Below, in pieces: positions 1 through 5,866 of a stretch of 5,866 nt of DNA (position 1 is the stretch's first letter; the number at the start of each line of letters is the position of its first letter). Source of the DNA: Lentisphaerota bacterium (GTDB taxonomy: Bacteria; Verrucomicrobiota; Lentisphaeria; Oligosphaerales; Oligosphaeraceae). The translations under genes were made by a program, and so were the position numbers. The notes beneath the pieces are model-generated. The model was not told the origin of the DNA and searched no databases. It worked only from the letters and a program-made list of their open reading frames with translations. Location of the stretch: assembly GCA_012799755.1 (NCBI GenBank), contig JAAZKQ010000214.1, positions 1 to 5,866 of the forward strand. The letters run 5' to 3'.

Positions 1-1
1 A

Positions 2-1408
2 CCCATGATCTTGCAGGTCTATCCGCCCGCCGACCGCGCCAAGCCGCGTAACCTGTCGCAATGGGCCATTTACGACCCCGTCGGCAAAAGCAGCGCGGCC
101 TTCGCCCGCCTGGGCTATGCTCTGCCACCCGTCAACAGTGTTGCCACCCTGCCCGCTTCCACTCACACCTTGGTCATTGGCTGTGGCGCGCTGGACAACG
201 CCGCGGCCGCCGACACGGCGCTCGCCGGTCTCGCGGAACGCATCCGTAGTGGTCTGCGCGTATGGGTTCTTGAACAAACAGCCGAGACCATGAACGCCCG
301 CTTCGGTCTGCGCGCCTTCACGCCCGGCGTCCGTCAAGTGTGGGTTCGCCAAGGCGAGCATCCCTTCCTTCGCGGCATCAGCAATGACGATCTTGCCGAC
401 TGGCGTGGCCAGACCACCCTCGGCCCCCTCGACGGCCCGCCCGCAAGCCTTGACGAGAACCAACGCCCCAAGCGCACCTGGCGCTGCTCGCAATTCGGCG
501 TCGTCGCTTCGACCATCGTCGAAATGCCCCACGTCGCCGCTTTCAGCCCCATCGTTGACACCGGCTTTGATCTGCGCTACAGCGCTCTCTGGGAAGTCCA
601 GGAAGGCGCCGGCCGCATGGTTTTCTGCCTCCTGGACGTCAGCGACCGCGCCGGTAAAGACCCCGTCGTTGATACGTTGCTGCACAATATCATCGCCGAT
701 CTTGACCAGCCCAAGCAGGCTGGCGCTGCCACCGTGCAGCTCGTAGCGTCCAGCGCCGACGCGCCATTGTCGGCCCTGCCCGTGAACAGCGCCGTCCCGG
801 CACTGGCCGCTGCCGGCCCTCGCCATGTGCTGGTTCTCCCGCGCGGCTCCGCCGCCTGGCTGGAACAGCATGGCAAAGCCCTTGCTGAGTATCTCACGCG
901 CGGCGGCCGGGCTGTGGCTGTCGGTCTCACCCTCGCCGAAGGCCAGGCGCTGAGCGCCGCCGTCAACAACGCCTTCAGCGTCAGCCGCGAAACCCATTGG
1001 CTCAATCCCCTGCGCGGCGCAGTCCCCGCGCCATTCGCCGGCGTGTCACCCGCAGCCATCCGTTGGCGCTTGAAACTGGAATGTAGCGTCGTCAGCGCCG
1101 TCCCCAGCAACGGCTGGCGCAATGACAGCGGCGTGCTGGCCACTATCCCTGTCGGCAAAGGCCTCATCGTCTGGCTGGCAGCCACTCCGGCGGACTTCGA
1201 CGCCAAACAGCGCCCCGACCTGGTCTTCAGCCGCGTCAAGACCGAACGCCTCATCGGCAGCGTCCTGGCCAATCTCGGCGTCCAAGCCGGTCGCAGCTGG
1301 GCCGCTGCGCTTGAAAAACCCGCCGGCGACGACAGCAAGCGCGAGGGCGACTGCTACAGCGACACCCGCCGCCTCCGCGACGATCCCTACGCAACCATGC
1401 GCTGGTGA
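2..1408 (+). CDS. GH2-like glycoside hydrolase family protein, C-terminal part (5' end outside window)
   Basis: The frame is open to the left edge and the first ATG (base 5) has no room for a ribosome binding site, so this is most likely the last ~468 residues of a larger protein. Numbering from that Met, residues 55-63 (TLVIGCGAL) and the following helix and strand (RVWVLE, 85-90) look like a glutamine-amidotransferase/ThuA-like alpha/beta fold. Residues 119-134 (HPFLRGISNDDLADWR), 159-170 (WRCSQFGVVAST), 180-192 (FSPIVDTGFDLRY) and 203-211 (RMVFCLLDV) match what I remember of the C-terminal part of large GH2/beta-galactosidase-like proteins in Planctomycetota and Lentisphaerota. A second alpha/beta segment lies at about 274-309. 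The C-terminus (DDPYATMRW) is also typical of that group. The catalytic barrel would lie upstream and is not visible, so neither activity nor substrate can be confirmed. The family assignment is recall, not a search. It ends 83 bp from a convergent gene, with a hairpin between them. Confidence 0.72.
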   Translation, partial: PMILQVYPPADRAKPRNLSQWAIYDPVGKSSAAFARLGYALPPVNSVATLPASTHTLVIGCGALDNAAAADTALAGLAERIRSGLRVWVLEQTAETMNARFGLRAFTPGVRQVWVRQGEHPFLRGISNDDLADWRGQTTLGPLDGPPASLDENQRPKRTWRCSQFGVVASTIVEMPHVAAFSPIVDTGFDLRYSALWEVQEGAGRMVFCLLDVSDRAGKDPVVDTLLHNIIADLDQPKQAGAATVQLVASSADAPLSALPVNSAVPALAAAGPRHVLVLPRGSAAWLEQHGKALAEYLTRGGRAVAVGLTLAEGQALSAAVNNAFSVSRETHWLNPLRGAVPAPFAGVSPAAIRWRLKLECSVVSAVPSNGWRNDSGVLATIPVGKGLIVWLAATPADFDAKQRPDLVFSRVKTERLIGSVLANLGVQAGRSWAAALEKPAGDDSKREGDCYSDTRRLRDDPYATMRW

Positions 1409-1429
1409 TGACGGAATAGGCAGGAGAAC

Positions 1430-1476
1430 GCGAGGGGGAGGAGGAAAGAGCCCATTGGGTTCTTTCCTCCCCTCGC
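1430..1476. terminator. Long hairpin between convergent genes, probable bidirectional terminator
   Basis: Around the loop ATT (1454-1456), the arms 1440-1453 and 1457-1470 pair over 14 bp with one G-T pair. After a 4-nt bulge on the left (1436-1439), 6 further pairs join 1430-1435 to 1471-1476. It fills more than half of the 83-bp gap between two convergent stop codons, where a shared terminator is expected. Neither strand has a proper U-tract directly after the stem: the + strand continues AAAAACC and the - strand GTTCTCC. It may therefore act as a U-tract-poor terminator or as an RNA 3'-end stabiliser. Confidence 0.65.
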
Positions 1477-1491
1477 AAAAACCTCAGCAGA

Positions 1492-4400
1492 TCAGGCCTT
1501 GCCTTCGATGGCTTTGAGCAGGCGCAAAGCGGTCTGTTGCCGTGGTGCGGCGGGCTGCGCGTCACCGAATTTGGCGAAGAAATCCTGCTGTCCGTCGTCC
1601 CCGAGAATAGCCCGGTAGTATTTGCGGGTGCTGTCAAGGAGCGCCTGCGCTTCGGCGTCACGGCCGAGTTCCCGGAGAGCCAGAACCTGGCAATAGGGCA
1701 CCTCAAGATAATTCAGGCGCTGATTCAGGATATTTTCTGGATAGGTCTTTGCCACAGCCCGCTCGAAGGCCGCCGTCGCTCCACTTGTGTCGCCCAGCGC
1801 CTTGCAGGCCATGCCGACAAAGTAGTGCAGCTGATGACTGCGCACATCATGGTAAGGCCGCCCCACACCAAGATTCAGCGGATAGTCCAACGCGGTGACG
1901 AAGTCCTCCTTGGCGGCAGCGGCGTCGCCGGCCGCCAGGCGCAGCTTGCCACGACCGAGATGGGCGTCAACAAAGGCATCGTGGACAATCACTTCGTTGC
2001 CCTCCCAGACGTAGAAGCGCCGCTTGCCGATCAGCGCCAGCGCTTCATCATAACGACCACACTGATTAAGCAAGATAATTTCCCGCAGCAGCAAATCGTC
2101 CCGTTCCTTGACCACGTCCTGACGGGCTTGCAGGAATTCCAAGCGTTTCTCGGCAGGCTGTTTCTGCCGTTCGGCAATACGGTCCAACTCGCGCAAGAAG
2201 ATGGGATTGCCGGGTTCGCAGACCATGGCCTCCTGCATCGCTTGGTCGGCTTCATCATGCCGCTTGGCCTTGGCATAGGCCTGACTCAGACAGAAGAAAA
2301 GATTGCCAAGCCGCAGATTCAGCTCACGGGCCTTCTCCCAGGCCGCCAGCGCCTCAATGGGCCTTTCCAGGTAGCGCAGCAGACAACCGAGGTAATACCA
2401 GGCCCGGCCGTCTTCCGCATTCAGCGCCAAGGCGTTACGCAACACTTTCTCGCTTTCGCAACGGAAGGGGAAGCAATAGTCAGCCGACGCGGCTGCGCCT
2501 TGTTTACATGCAGCCCGCGCTTCCTCCGACCGTCCCAGTCGGCTCAGACAATACGCACGGTAGTAATGCAGCAACGGATAGCTGCCGCCCTCACCCAGCT
2601 GCCGCAGCGCGCCCTGCCAACTGCCGGCATTCATGGCCACACAGGCATTTTCCAGTCGCATTTGCACAGGATCAGCCAAGTGATAGCCGTCGTCATACAC
2701 CTCGCCGGCAAGGATGCTTGCCAGACGGCGGGCCCGCTCGCTGGGAACTTCCTGCAACAACTCTCCGGCTTGCAGCGGTCGTTTCGTCGCCATGGCGATT
2801 TCCGCCAGCGCGTATCGGGCAGTCTGCCGCCAGGCCGGATACCAACATGCCTGATACAGGCAATCTTCCGCTTCGACGTACTTCTCCTGCGCCTGCAAGA
2901 CAACGCCGAGGTAATAGAACGCATCGCCGTTTTGCGGCGTGGTGTTATTGGCGGTGGCGCGGGCGACGGCCCGGCGCAGCAGCTCTTCGGCCTCCTGCCA
3001 CAAGCCCTGCTTGGCACGGCGAATGGCGACAGCGATGCAGCTCCGATAATCGCTTGGGTCCCGTTTCAGCGCCTCGGCGTAATAGGGCTCCGAGCTGATC
3101 ACGGCGTTGTGAAACTGCTCCAGACGCTGTGCGGCGTAGTAGAGTTCTTCGACGGTCGTGAAGTCTTCGGGCTTTGCCGGCGGCTTGGTCAGCGTCGGCG
3201 TGATGGCCGGCCTGGCGCCCGGCTCGCTGTAGCTGATGACCGGCTTGCCGTCATTCGTCTTCAGACTCAGGGTCATGCCCGGCGCCAACGCCTGCGGCAA
3301 TTCAGCGGCAAACACCTTGGTTGGCGATAGATCGGCCGTCCAACTCTTGATGACTTTCCCGGCACTGTCCGACAAGGCCACCGAGGCGCCGGCAAAAAGC
3401 TGCGTGGCTTGCACGCCGATGAAAATACCCTGCGCCGTCGCCGACAAGTTGATCGCGGCCAGTGGATTGGCACGCTTGACCACGCCGATCTCGCGGATGG
3501 GATAGAAGAATTGTTCGGCGTACTTTTCCTCGCCGGGTTGCATCCAGGTGTAATCCGGTTGATTGTCCGAATAGGCGCCGGCCATCAGTTCCAAGTACGG
3601 GCCATTGTCGTCGGTGAGATTCTTATCCCAGGTGCGGGCGTGCTCGTTGTTGCCCCAGAGGAAGAACTTCTTGCCCTCGGCGTAATGCCGATCCGCACAG
3701 ATGATTACGCCGCTGCGCCGCCCGTGATCGTAGCCACCGAAGAAATTTTCCCGGCTCTTGCCGCAGAAGAACGAGCCGGGCGCCGGATGATTCTTCCAAA
3801 AACTCAGATCAGTCTGCTCAAAGTGCACGCCCTTGAAGGTGCCGCTGAACACCGGCCAGTCGCAGGCCTGATCCTTGGCGTGATGCACTGCGTAGGTCGT
3901 GTCAGGCGGGAAAATGACTTGATAATCCTCATTGGCATGCACGGCGGCATTCGCCCAGTAGAGGAAGGAATGCGGCAACGGTGTGTCGTTGCGGAAACGC
4001 AGACGTACCCGCAGGCAGGAACTATCCGGCGCCAGGCACAGGCCCACTTCCGAACGCAGGCGGTGACGCCGTTCGGTCTCAGCTAGCCAGATCGTCGCTG
4101 AGCCATCGGCGCCCTCTTCCAGCCGGTAGTCAATGGGCGTGAAGGTGGTCGTGCGGTGGTGATGGGGAAAATTCCACTCAACACCGCCGGAAAACCACGC
4201 TCCCAGAACGCCGATCAGCGCCGGCTTGATGACATCCTGCCTGTAGAAAAAGTCATAGCCGTTCACCTTGTCCACGGCGCGGAAGAGACGCCCGCCCAGT
4301 TCGGGCAGAACGCAGAAGCTCACGTAGTCATTTTCCAGAGTGAGACAACACCATTCGCGGTCGCGGCGGTCGGCGGTGAGCTTGTCTTGCAGCGCGTAGG

Positions 4401-4527
4401 GATAGACATGCCCCTGCGCGCCCTGATTGCCGCGCCCTTCATAAAAAATCGGCACCGTCGGCGAAACACCAATGCCGTAGGTCGGAATGGTCAGGACATC
4501 TTCAACAAGGCGGGTTTTGTGCATCAT
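1492..4527 (-). CDS. DUF5107 domain protein with C-terminal tetratricopeptide repeats
   Basis: This is a 1011-aa protein in two parts. Residues ~45-350 look like DUF5107, a galactose-mutarotase-like beta-sandwich family: LPELGGRLFRAVDK (74-87), GGVEWNFPHHHR (114-125), YWANAAVHA (190-198), FFLWGNNEHARTWDK (288-302), GPYLELMAG (309-317) and MQPGEEKYAEQFFYPI (329-344). The His- and Trp-rich 114-125 motif is the best candidate for the sugar-binding cleft. Residues ~350-450 form a beta-rich linker. From ~460 to ~970 the chain is helical with TPR signatures, such as AFYYLGVVLQAQEKYVEAED (536-555), AWYYLGCLLRYLERPIEAL (709-727) and LFFCLSQAYAKAKRHDEAD (743-761). No signal peptide or membrane helix is seen, so it is probably cytoplasmic. 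Family members often sit beside glycoside hydrolases, and their biochemical role is not settled to my knowledge. The first of two adjacent ATGs is chosen because GGAAG (4536-4540) lies 8 nt upstream. A long open frame on the opposite strand (1537-3330) is read as a GC-rich shadow. Confidence 0.9.
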   Translation of the reverse strand: MMHKTRLVEDVLTIPTYGIGVSPTVPIFYEGRGNQGAQGHVYPYALQDKLTADRRDREWCCLTLENDYVSFCVLPELGGRLFRAVDKVNGYDFFYRQDVIKPALIGVLGAWFSGGVEWNFPHHHRTTTFTPIDYRLEEGADGSATIWLAETERRHRLRSEVGLCLAPDSSCLRVRLRFRNDTPLPHSFLYWANAAVHANEDYQVIFPPDTTYAVHHAKDQACDWPVFSGTFKGVHFEQTDLSFWKNHPAPGSFFCGKSRENFFGGYDHGRRSGVIICADRHYAEGKKFFLWGNNEHARTWDKNLTDDNGPYLELMAGAYSDNQPDYTWMQPGEEKYAEQFFYPIREIGVVKRANPLAAINLSATAQGIFIGVQATQLFAGASVALSDSAGKVIKSWTADLSPTKVFAAELPQALAPGMTLSLKTNDGKPVISYSEPGARPAITPTLTKPPAKPEDFTTVEELYYAAQRLEQFHNAVISSEPYYAEALKRDPSDYRSCIAVAIRRAKQGLWQEAEELLRRAVARATANNTTPQNGDAFYYLGVVLQAQEKYVEAEDCLYQACWYPAWRQTARYALAEIAMATKRPLQAGELLQEVPSERARRLASILAGEVYDDGYHLADPVQMRLENACVAMNAGSWQGALRQLGEGGSYPLLHYYRAYCLSRLGRSEEARAACKQGAAASADYCFPFRCESEKVLRNALALNAEDGRAWYYLGCLLRYLERPIEALAAWEKARELNLRLGNLFFCLSQAYAKAKRHDEADQAMQEAMVCEPGNPIFLRELDRIAERQKQPAEKRLEFLQARQDVVKERDDLLLREIILLNQCGRYDEALALIGKRRFYVWEGNEVIVHDAFVDAHLGRGKLRLAAGDAAAAKEDFVTALDYPLNLGVGRPYHDVRSHQLHYFVGMACKALGDTSGATAAFERAVAKTYPENILNQRLNYLEVPYCQVLALRELGRDAEAQALLDSTRKYYRAILGDDGQQDFFAKFGDAQPAAPRQQTALRLLKAIEGKA

Positions 4528-4535
4528 TGAGTTGT

Positions 4536-4540
4536 CTTCC
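4536..4540 (-). promoter_or_regulatory. Weak ribosome binding site of the DUF5107-TPR gene
   Basis: On the - strand this reads GGAAG and ends 8 nt before ATG at 4527. The second in-frame ATG (4524) would be 11 nt away, so the first start is preferred. It is clearly weaker than the AGGAGGG site of the upstream gene, which fits lower translation of the second gene. Confidence 0.45.
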
Positions 4541-4565
4541 AGATAGAGGTGGAACCTTCTTGCAA

Positions 4566-4584
4566 CGCTGTCGCCGAGACAGCG
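4566..4584 (-). other. Perfect intercistronic hairpin (7-bp stem, 5-nt loop)
   Basis: CGCTGTC (4566-4572) and GACAGCG (4578-4584) are perfect reverse complements separated by GCCGA. The hairpin lies 24 nt past the upstream stop codon and 38 nt before the downstream start, in the 80-bp gap of the - strand gene pair. In the transcribed direction it is followed by TTGCAAGAAGG, which is not a real U-tract. It is therefore more likely an attenuator, processing site or 3'-end stabiliser than a full terminator. That role is inferred from position. Confidence 0.45.
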
Positions 4585-4607
4585 AACAACACGATATCAA
4601 TCGCCGC

Positions 4608-5459
4608 TCAGGCATTGCCAATGGCGGCTAACGCGCGCGTCAGCGCCGCGGCATTCTCAGCCAGCTGATTCTTGTCCCGCTGGAAACAGCCGATGGCGGC
4701 GATGTCGTTGGGCTTGAGTTGGCTGAAAGTCTCGCGGAAGGCCTCTTCCACAATCGCCGGCGTCTCTTCGGCGCTGCGATGGTAAAACAGCTGACCGCCG
4801 GCAAACACCTTGAAGGCAATGCAGGGCTTGCTGACCTGCCGCAGCGCCGACAACATCAACGGTCGGTCTTCGGCGAAAAACTTGATGTGTTTGGGCTTGC
4901 CGGTGATGAAGGAGCTGAGCTGTCCCTCGCCGCGTTTGCGGGTGTTGTGCAGGCAGCCCGCATAGAAATCGCAGCCCCACTCTTCCTCTTCGGCCCGCAG
5001 AATCGTTTCCGGCACATGGGAGCCCAGACCGACGTACAAGCCGCTGTCCTTGATCATCTTGATGCGGTCTTTGATGACCTCTTCCTTGCCCTGCTCCATC
5101 AAACCATCAGTCGTGGTGCCCTGATGATAGATGCCCAATGGCTTCAGTTCCAGCATCTGCCGCAGGTTGACGGCAAAATCCACGGGCGCAAAGGGCTGGA
5201 AGATGATCTTCAATTCCTTGCCGCTATTACGGTAGTGCCGCAGCGCCCGCAGCATGAAGTCGCAGGCCAGTGGCAACCAGGTGTTGTACCCCAGGCGCAG
5301 CCCCTCGTCCATCGCGGCATGCACCGCCGCCTCCGTGTAGTAATCCAGCATCTCATCCTTGGAAATCAGCTCCGGTATGTAGCTGTGGCCATTGACCGGA
5401 TTGTCACCAATGATCAAACGCGACACACGCCTGCCCAAAAAATCCACTTGCGGCAACAT
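4608..5459 (-). CDS. TIM-barrel-like (aldo/keto-reductase-like) protein of unknown substrate
   Basis: This is a 283-aa soluble protein with no signal peptide or membrane helix. It starts LGRRVSRLIIGDNPVNGHSY (8-27), resembling the first strand of aldo/keto-reductase-like barrels. Alternating strands and helices follow: GYNTWLPLA (57-65), LKIIFQPFAP (83-92), PLGIYHQG (107-114), YVGLGSHVPETI (142-153), CDFYAGCLHN (163-172), CIAFKVFAGGQLF (213-225) and IAAIGCFQRDKNQLAENAA (253-271). This order of about eight strands suggests a (beta/alpha)8 barrel. K217 in AFKVFAGG and H171/N172 are plausible active-site residues by position only. I recall similar uncharacterised proteins in Planctomycetota and Lentisphaerota but know no confirmed reaction. 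The classical aldo/keto-reductase tetrad (D-Y-K-H) is not evident, so reductase activity is doubtful. The start is secured by AGGAGGG 7 nt upstream. It lies 80 bp upstream of the DUF5107-TPR gene in the same direction, probably as the first gene of an operon. Confidence 0.85.
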   Translation of the reverse strand: MLPQVDFLGRRVSRLIIGDNPVNGHSYIPELISKDEMLDYYTEAAVHAAMDEGLRLGYNTWLPLACDFMLRALRHYRNSGKELKIIFQPFAPVDFAVNLRQMLELKPLGIYHQGTTTDGLMEQGKEEVIKDRIKMIKDSGLYVGLGSHVPETILRAEEEEWGCDFYAGCLHNTRKRGEGQLSSFITGKPKHIKFFAEDRPLMLSALRQVSKPCIAFKVFAGGQLFYHRSAEETPAIVEEAFRETFSQLKPNDIAAIGCFQRDKNQLAENAAALTRALAAIGNA

Positions 5460-5466
5460 GGCAAGG

Positions 5467-5473
5467 CCCTCCT
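5467..5473 (-). promoter_or_regulatory. Strong ribosome binding site of the TIM-barrel-like gene
   Basis: On the - strand this reads AGGAGGG with a 7-nt spacer to ATG at 5459, a near-ideal Shine-Dalgarno sequence. It fixes the start codon and indicates efficient translation. Confidence 0.85.
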
Positions 5474-5525
5474 GAGATCACTCATCATGACAGGTGGAAA
5501 AGGCGACAAAACTACGACGCTATCA

Positions 5526-5553
5526 AGTGTAAGCGCCATTCAATGCTCTGCAA
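5526..5553 (-). promoter_or_regulatory. Possible sigma70-like promoter for the - strand gene pair
   Basis: On the - strand, TTGCAG (5548-5553) is followed after 16 nt by TACACT (5526-5531). These match the -35 and -10 consensus at 3 of 6 and 4 of 6 positions. This would give a leader of roughly 60 nt before ATG 5459. The match is weak; it is listed because of its position between the operator-like cluster and the gene. Confidence 0.25.
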
Positions 5554-5608
5554 CCAGCCGCAACATTTTTTCCCGGCCAAAGGATAAGCGGTCTGCCGTT
5601 GAACATTG

Positions 5609-5689
5609 TTGTCCCCGCAAGCTGCTATGGACAGTATGGACAGTATGGACAATGGCACATGTTGTCCACAGCTGTCTGTCTTGTCCACT
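5609..5689. promoter_or_regulatory. Cluster of TGTCCA/TGGACA half-sites, candidate operator array
   Basis: Three head-to-tail 9-bp units (TATGGACAG, TATGGACAG, TATGGACAA) occupy 5626-5652. They are followed in inverted orientation by TTGTCCACA (5662-5670) and TTGTCCACT (5681-5689); a shorter TTGTCC lies at 5609-5614. The third unit and the first inverted one form a 7-bp inverted repeat (TGGACAA / TTGTCCA) with a 9-bp spacer. The tandem copies are 9 bp apart and the two inverted copies 19 bp apart. Six copies of one hexamer core in ~80 bp of non-coding DNA upstream of the - strand genes look like binding sites for a transcription factor. The regulator is not in the window and cannot be named. 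The sites could also serve a gene to the right. Confidence 0.55.
5626..5652 (+). repeat. Three tandem 9-bp repeats, TATGGACA(G/A)
   Basis: Units are at 5626-5634, 5635-5643 and 5644-5652; the first two are identical and the third differs only in its last base. Because the unit is 9 bp, the copy number could change by slippage without altering any gene, which would tune the number of half-sites in the candidate operator array. Confidence 0.85.
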
Positions 5690-5754
5690 TTTACCAAAAA
5701 GCGCCTGTTTCCCGACCGTGCAGTGGCCTTTCAACCCGCAACGTGACATGATTC
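5690..5754. other. Intergenic DNA with no recognised feature
   Basis: This lies between the TGTCCA cluster and the hairpin cluster. I see no convincing ORF, tRNA, promoter or repeat here. Frames open across it are extensions of shadows of the TIM-barrel-like gene and lack ribosome binding sites. Confidence 0.5.
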
Positions 5755-5784
5755 CGCAAACGCATCACTTTGCGCCGTCGGCGC
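5755..5784. repeat. Two overlapping short inverted repeats
   Basis: CGCAAA (5755-5760) pairs with TTTGCG (5769-5774) across 8 nt. GCGCC (5772-5776) pairs with GGCGC (5780-5784) across 3 nt. They share bases 5772-5774, so only one could form fully at a time. Each is short enough to be chance in GC-rich DNA; they are listed because they lead directly into the stronger hairpins to the right. Confidence 0.35.
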
Positions 5785-5800
5785 TTAACCATGCTTAACC
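5783..5800 (+). repeat. Direct repeat GCTTAACC x2
   Basis: Identical 8-bp copies at 5783-5790 and 5793-5800 are separated by AT. The second copy runs into the left arm of the strongest hairpin. It may be a duplication made by insertion or slippage at the edge of the palindromic element; this is not established. Confidence 0.55.
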
Positions 5801-5819
5801 CCAGCCTTCAGGCTGGGGT
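5798..5819. repeat. Perfect 9-bp-stem palindrome with TTCA loop, REP or IS200/IS605-end-like
   Basis: The arm ACCCCAGCC (5798-5806) and its exact complement GGCTGGGGT (5811-5819) flank the loop TTCA. Neither strand has a U-tract after it, which argues against a simple terminator. Compact GC-rich hairpins with a 3-4-nt loop of this kind are known from REP palindromes mobilised by RAYT (Y1) transposases and from the ends of IS200/IS605 elements. No transposase gene is visible here, so the link is a suggestion based on form. Confidence 0.5.
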
Positions 5820-5838
5820 GGCGGCGCCCCATGAGGCA

Positions 5839-5855
5839 GTGCCTTGTAAAGGCAC
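5839..5855. repeat. Perfect 7-bp inverted repeat with GTA loop
   Basis: GTGCCTT (5839-5845) and AAGGCAC (5849-5855) flank GTA. It lies 19 bp right of the stronger TTCA-loop palindrome; together they may form a two-hairpin unit continuing past the window edge. It is followed on the + strand by AACAGCAGAAA, with no U-tract. Confidence 0.5.
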
Positions 5856-5866
5856 AACAGCAGAAA

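Noticed and set aside
577..1338. 253-codon open frame on the - strand opposite the GH2-like gene
   Set aside because: It is rich in Arg, Ala, Ser and Pro, as expected of a GC-rich shadow, while the + frame carries family motifs.
1537..3330. 597-codon open frame on the + strand, antisense to the DUF5107-TPR gene
   Set aside because: It lies wholly inside a well-supported gene, has no recognisable domain, and long antisense frames are common opposite GC-rich coding DNA.
3409..4086. 225-codon open frame on the + strand opposite the DUF5107 domain
   Set aside because: The opposite strand contains the conserved DUF5107 motifs at this position; this frame shows none.
5626..5689. CRISPR array
   Set aside because: Units are only 9 bp and contiguous or inverted, with no regular spacers of 25-40 bp.
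5512..5697. 61-codon open frame on the - strand in the upstream region
   Set aside because: Its repeated Leu-Ser-Ile stretch is just the translation of the 9-bp tandem repeats, and no good ribosome binding site precedes it.
4719..5798. 359-codon open frame on the + strand, antisense to the TIM-barrel-like gene and crossing the regulatory region
   Set aside because: Its first part mirrors the TIM-barrel gene and the rest crosses the TGTCCA repeats; the composition is not that of a folded protein and no ribosome binding site is seen.
5798..5819. Classical intrinsic terminator
   Set aside because: The stem is strong, but neither strand has a U-tract after it and no gene in the window ends next to it.

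Overview
The window holds three protein-coding genes and one regulatory or structured region. A 5'-truncated gene on the + strand (2-1408) runs in from the left edge and converges on two genes on the - strand (1492-4527 and 4608-5459). The last 400 bp (5460-5866) appear non-coding but are rich in repeats. The DNA looks GC-rich. There is no rRNA, taxonomic marker or complete mobile element. The protein types suggest a carbohydrate-degrading bacterium of the Planctomycetota/Verrucomicrobiota/Lentisphaerota (PVC) group, most likely Lentisphaerota-like: a large GH2-like protein ending in a '-DDPYxxxRW' tail, a DUF5107-TPR protein, and a short TIM-barrel-like protein beginning 'LGRRVSRLIIGDNPVNG'. 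This assignment is inferred from remembered family character, not from a search.

Layout. 2-1408 (+): C-terminal part of a large glycoside-hydrolase-like protein, with two glutamine-amidotransferase-like alpha/beta segments. 1409-1491: convergent intergenic gap almost filled by a long imperfect hairpin that probably ends transcription from both sides. 1492-4527 (-): 1011-aa DUF5107 (galactose-mutarotase-like) protein with a long C-terminal TPR array. 4528-4607: 80-bp gap with a perfect 7-bp-stem hairpin. 4608-5459 (-): 283-aa TIM-barrel-like protein of unknown substrate, with a very strong ribosome binding site. 5460-5866: leader and likely promoter of the - strand pair, then a cluster of TGTCCA/TGGACA half-sites (5609-5689), then a run of short perfect inverted repeats (5755-5855).

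How it fits together. The two - strand genes lie in the same direction and are probably co-transcribed from upstream of 5459, although the 80-bp gap and its hairpin leave room for different expression levels. A mutarotase-like protein next to a GH2-like protein points to sugar or glycan metabolism. The TIM-barrel protein may be the enzymatic partner, but no substrate can be read from the sequence. The most unusual parts are the repeated TGTCCA operator-like cluster, which suggests an undescribed regulator, and the hairpin cluster at the right edge, which resembles REP or IS200/IS605-type palindromes.
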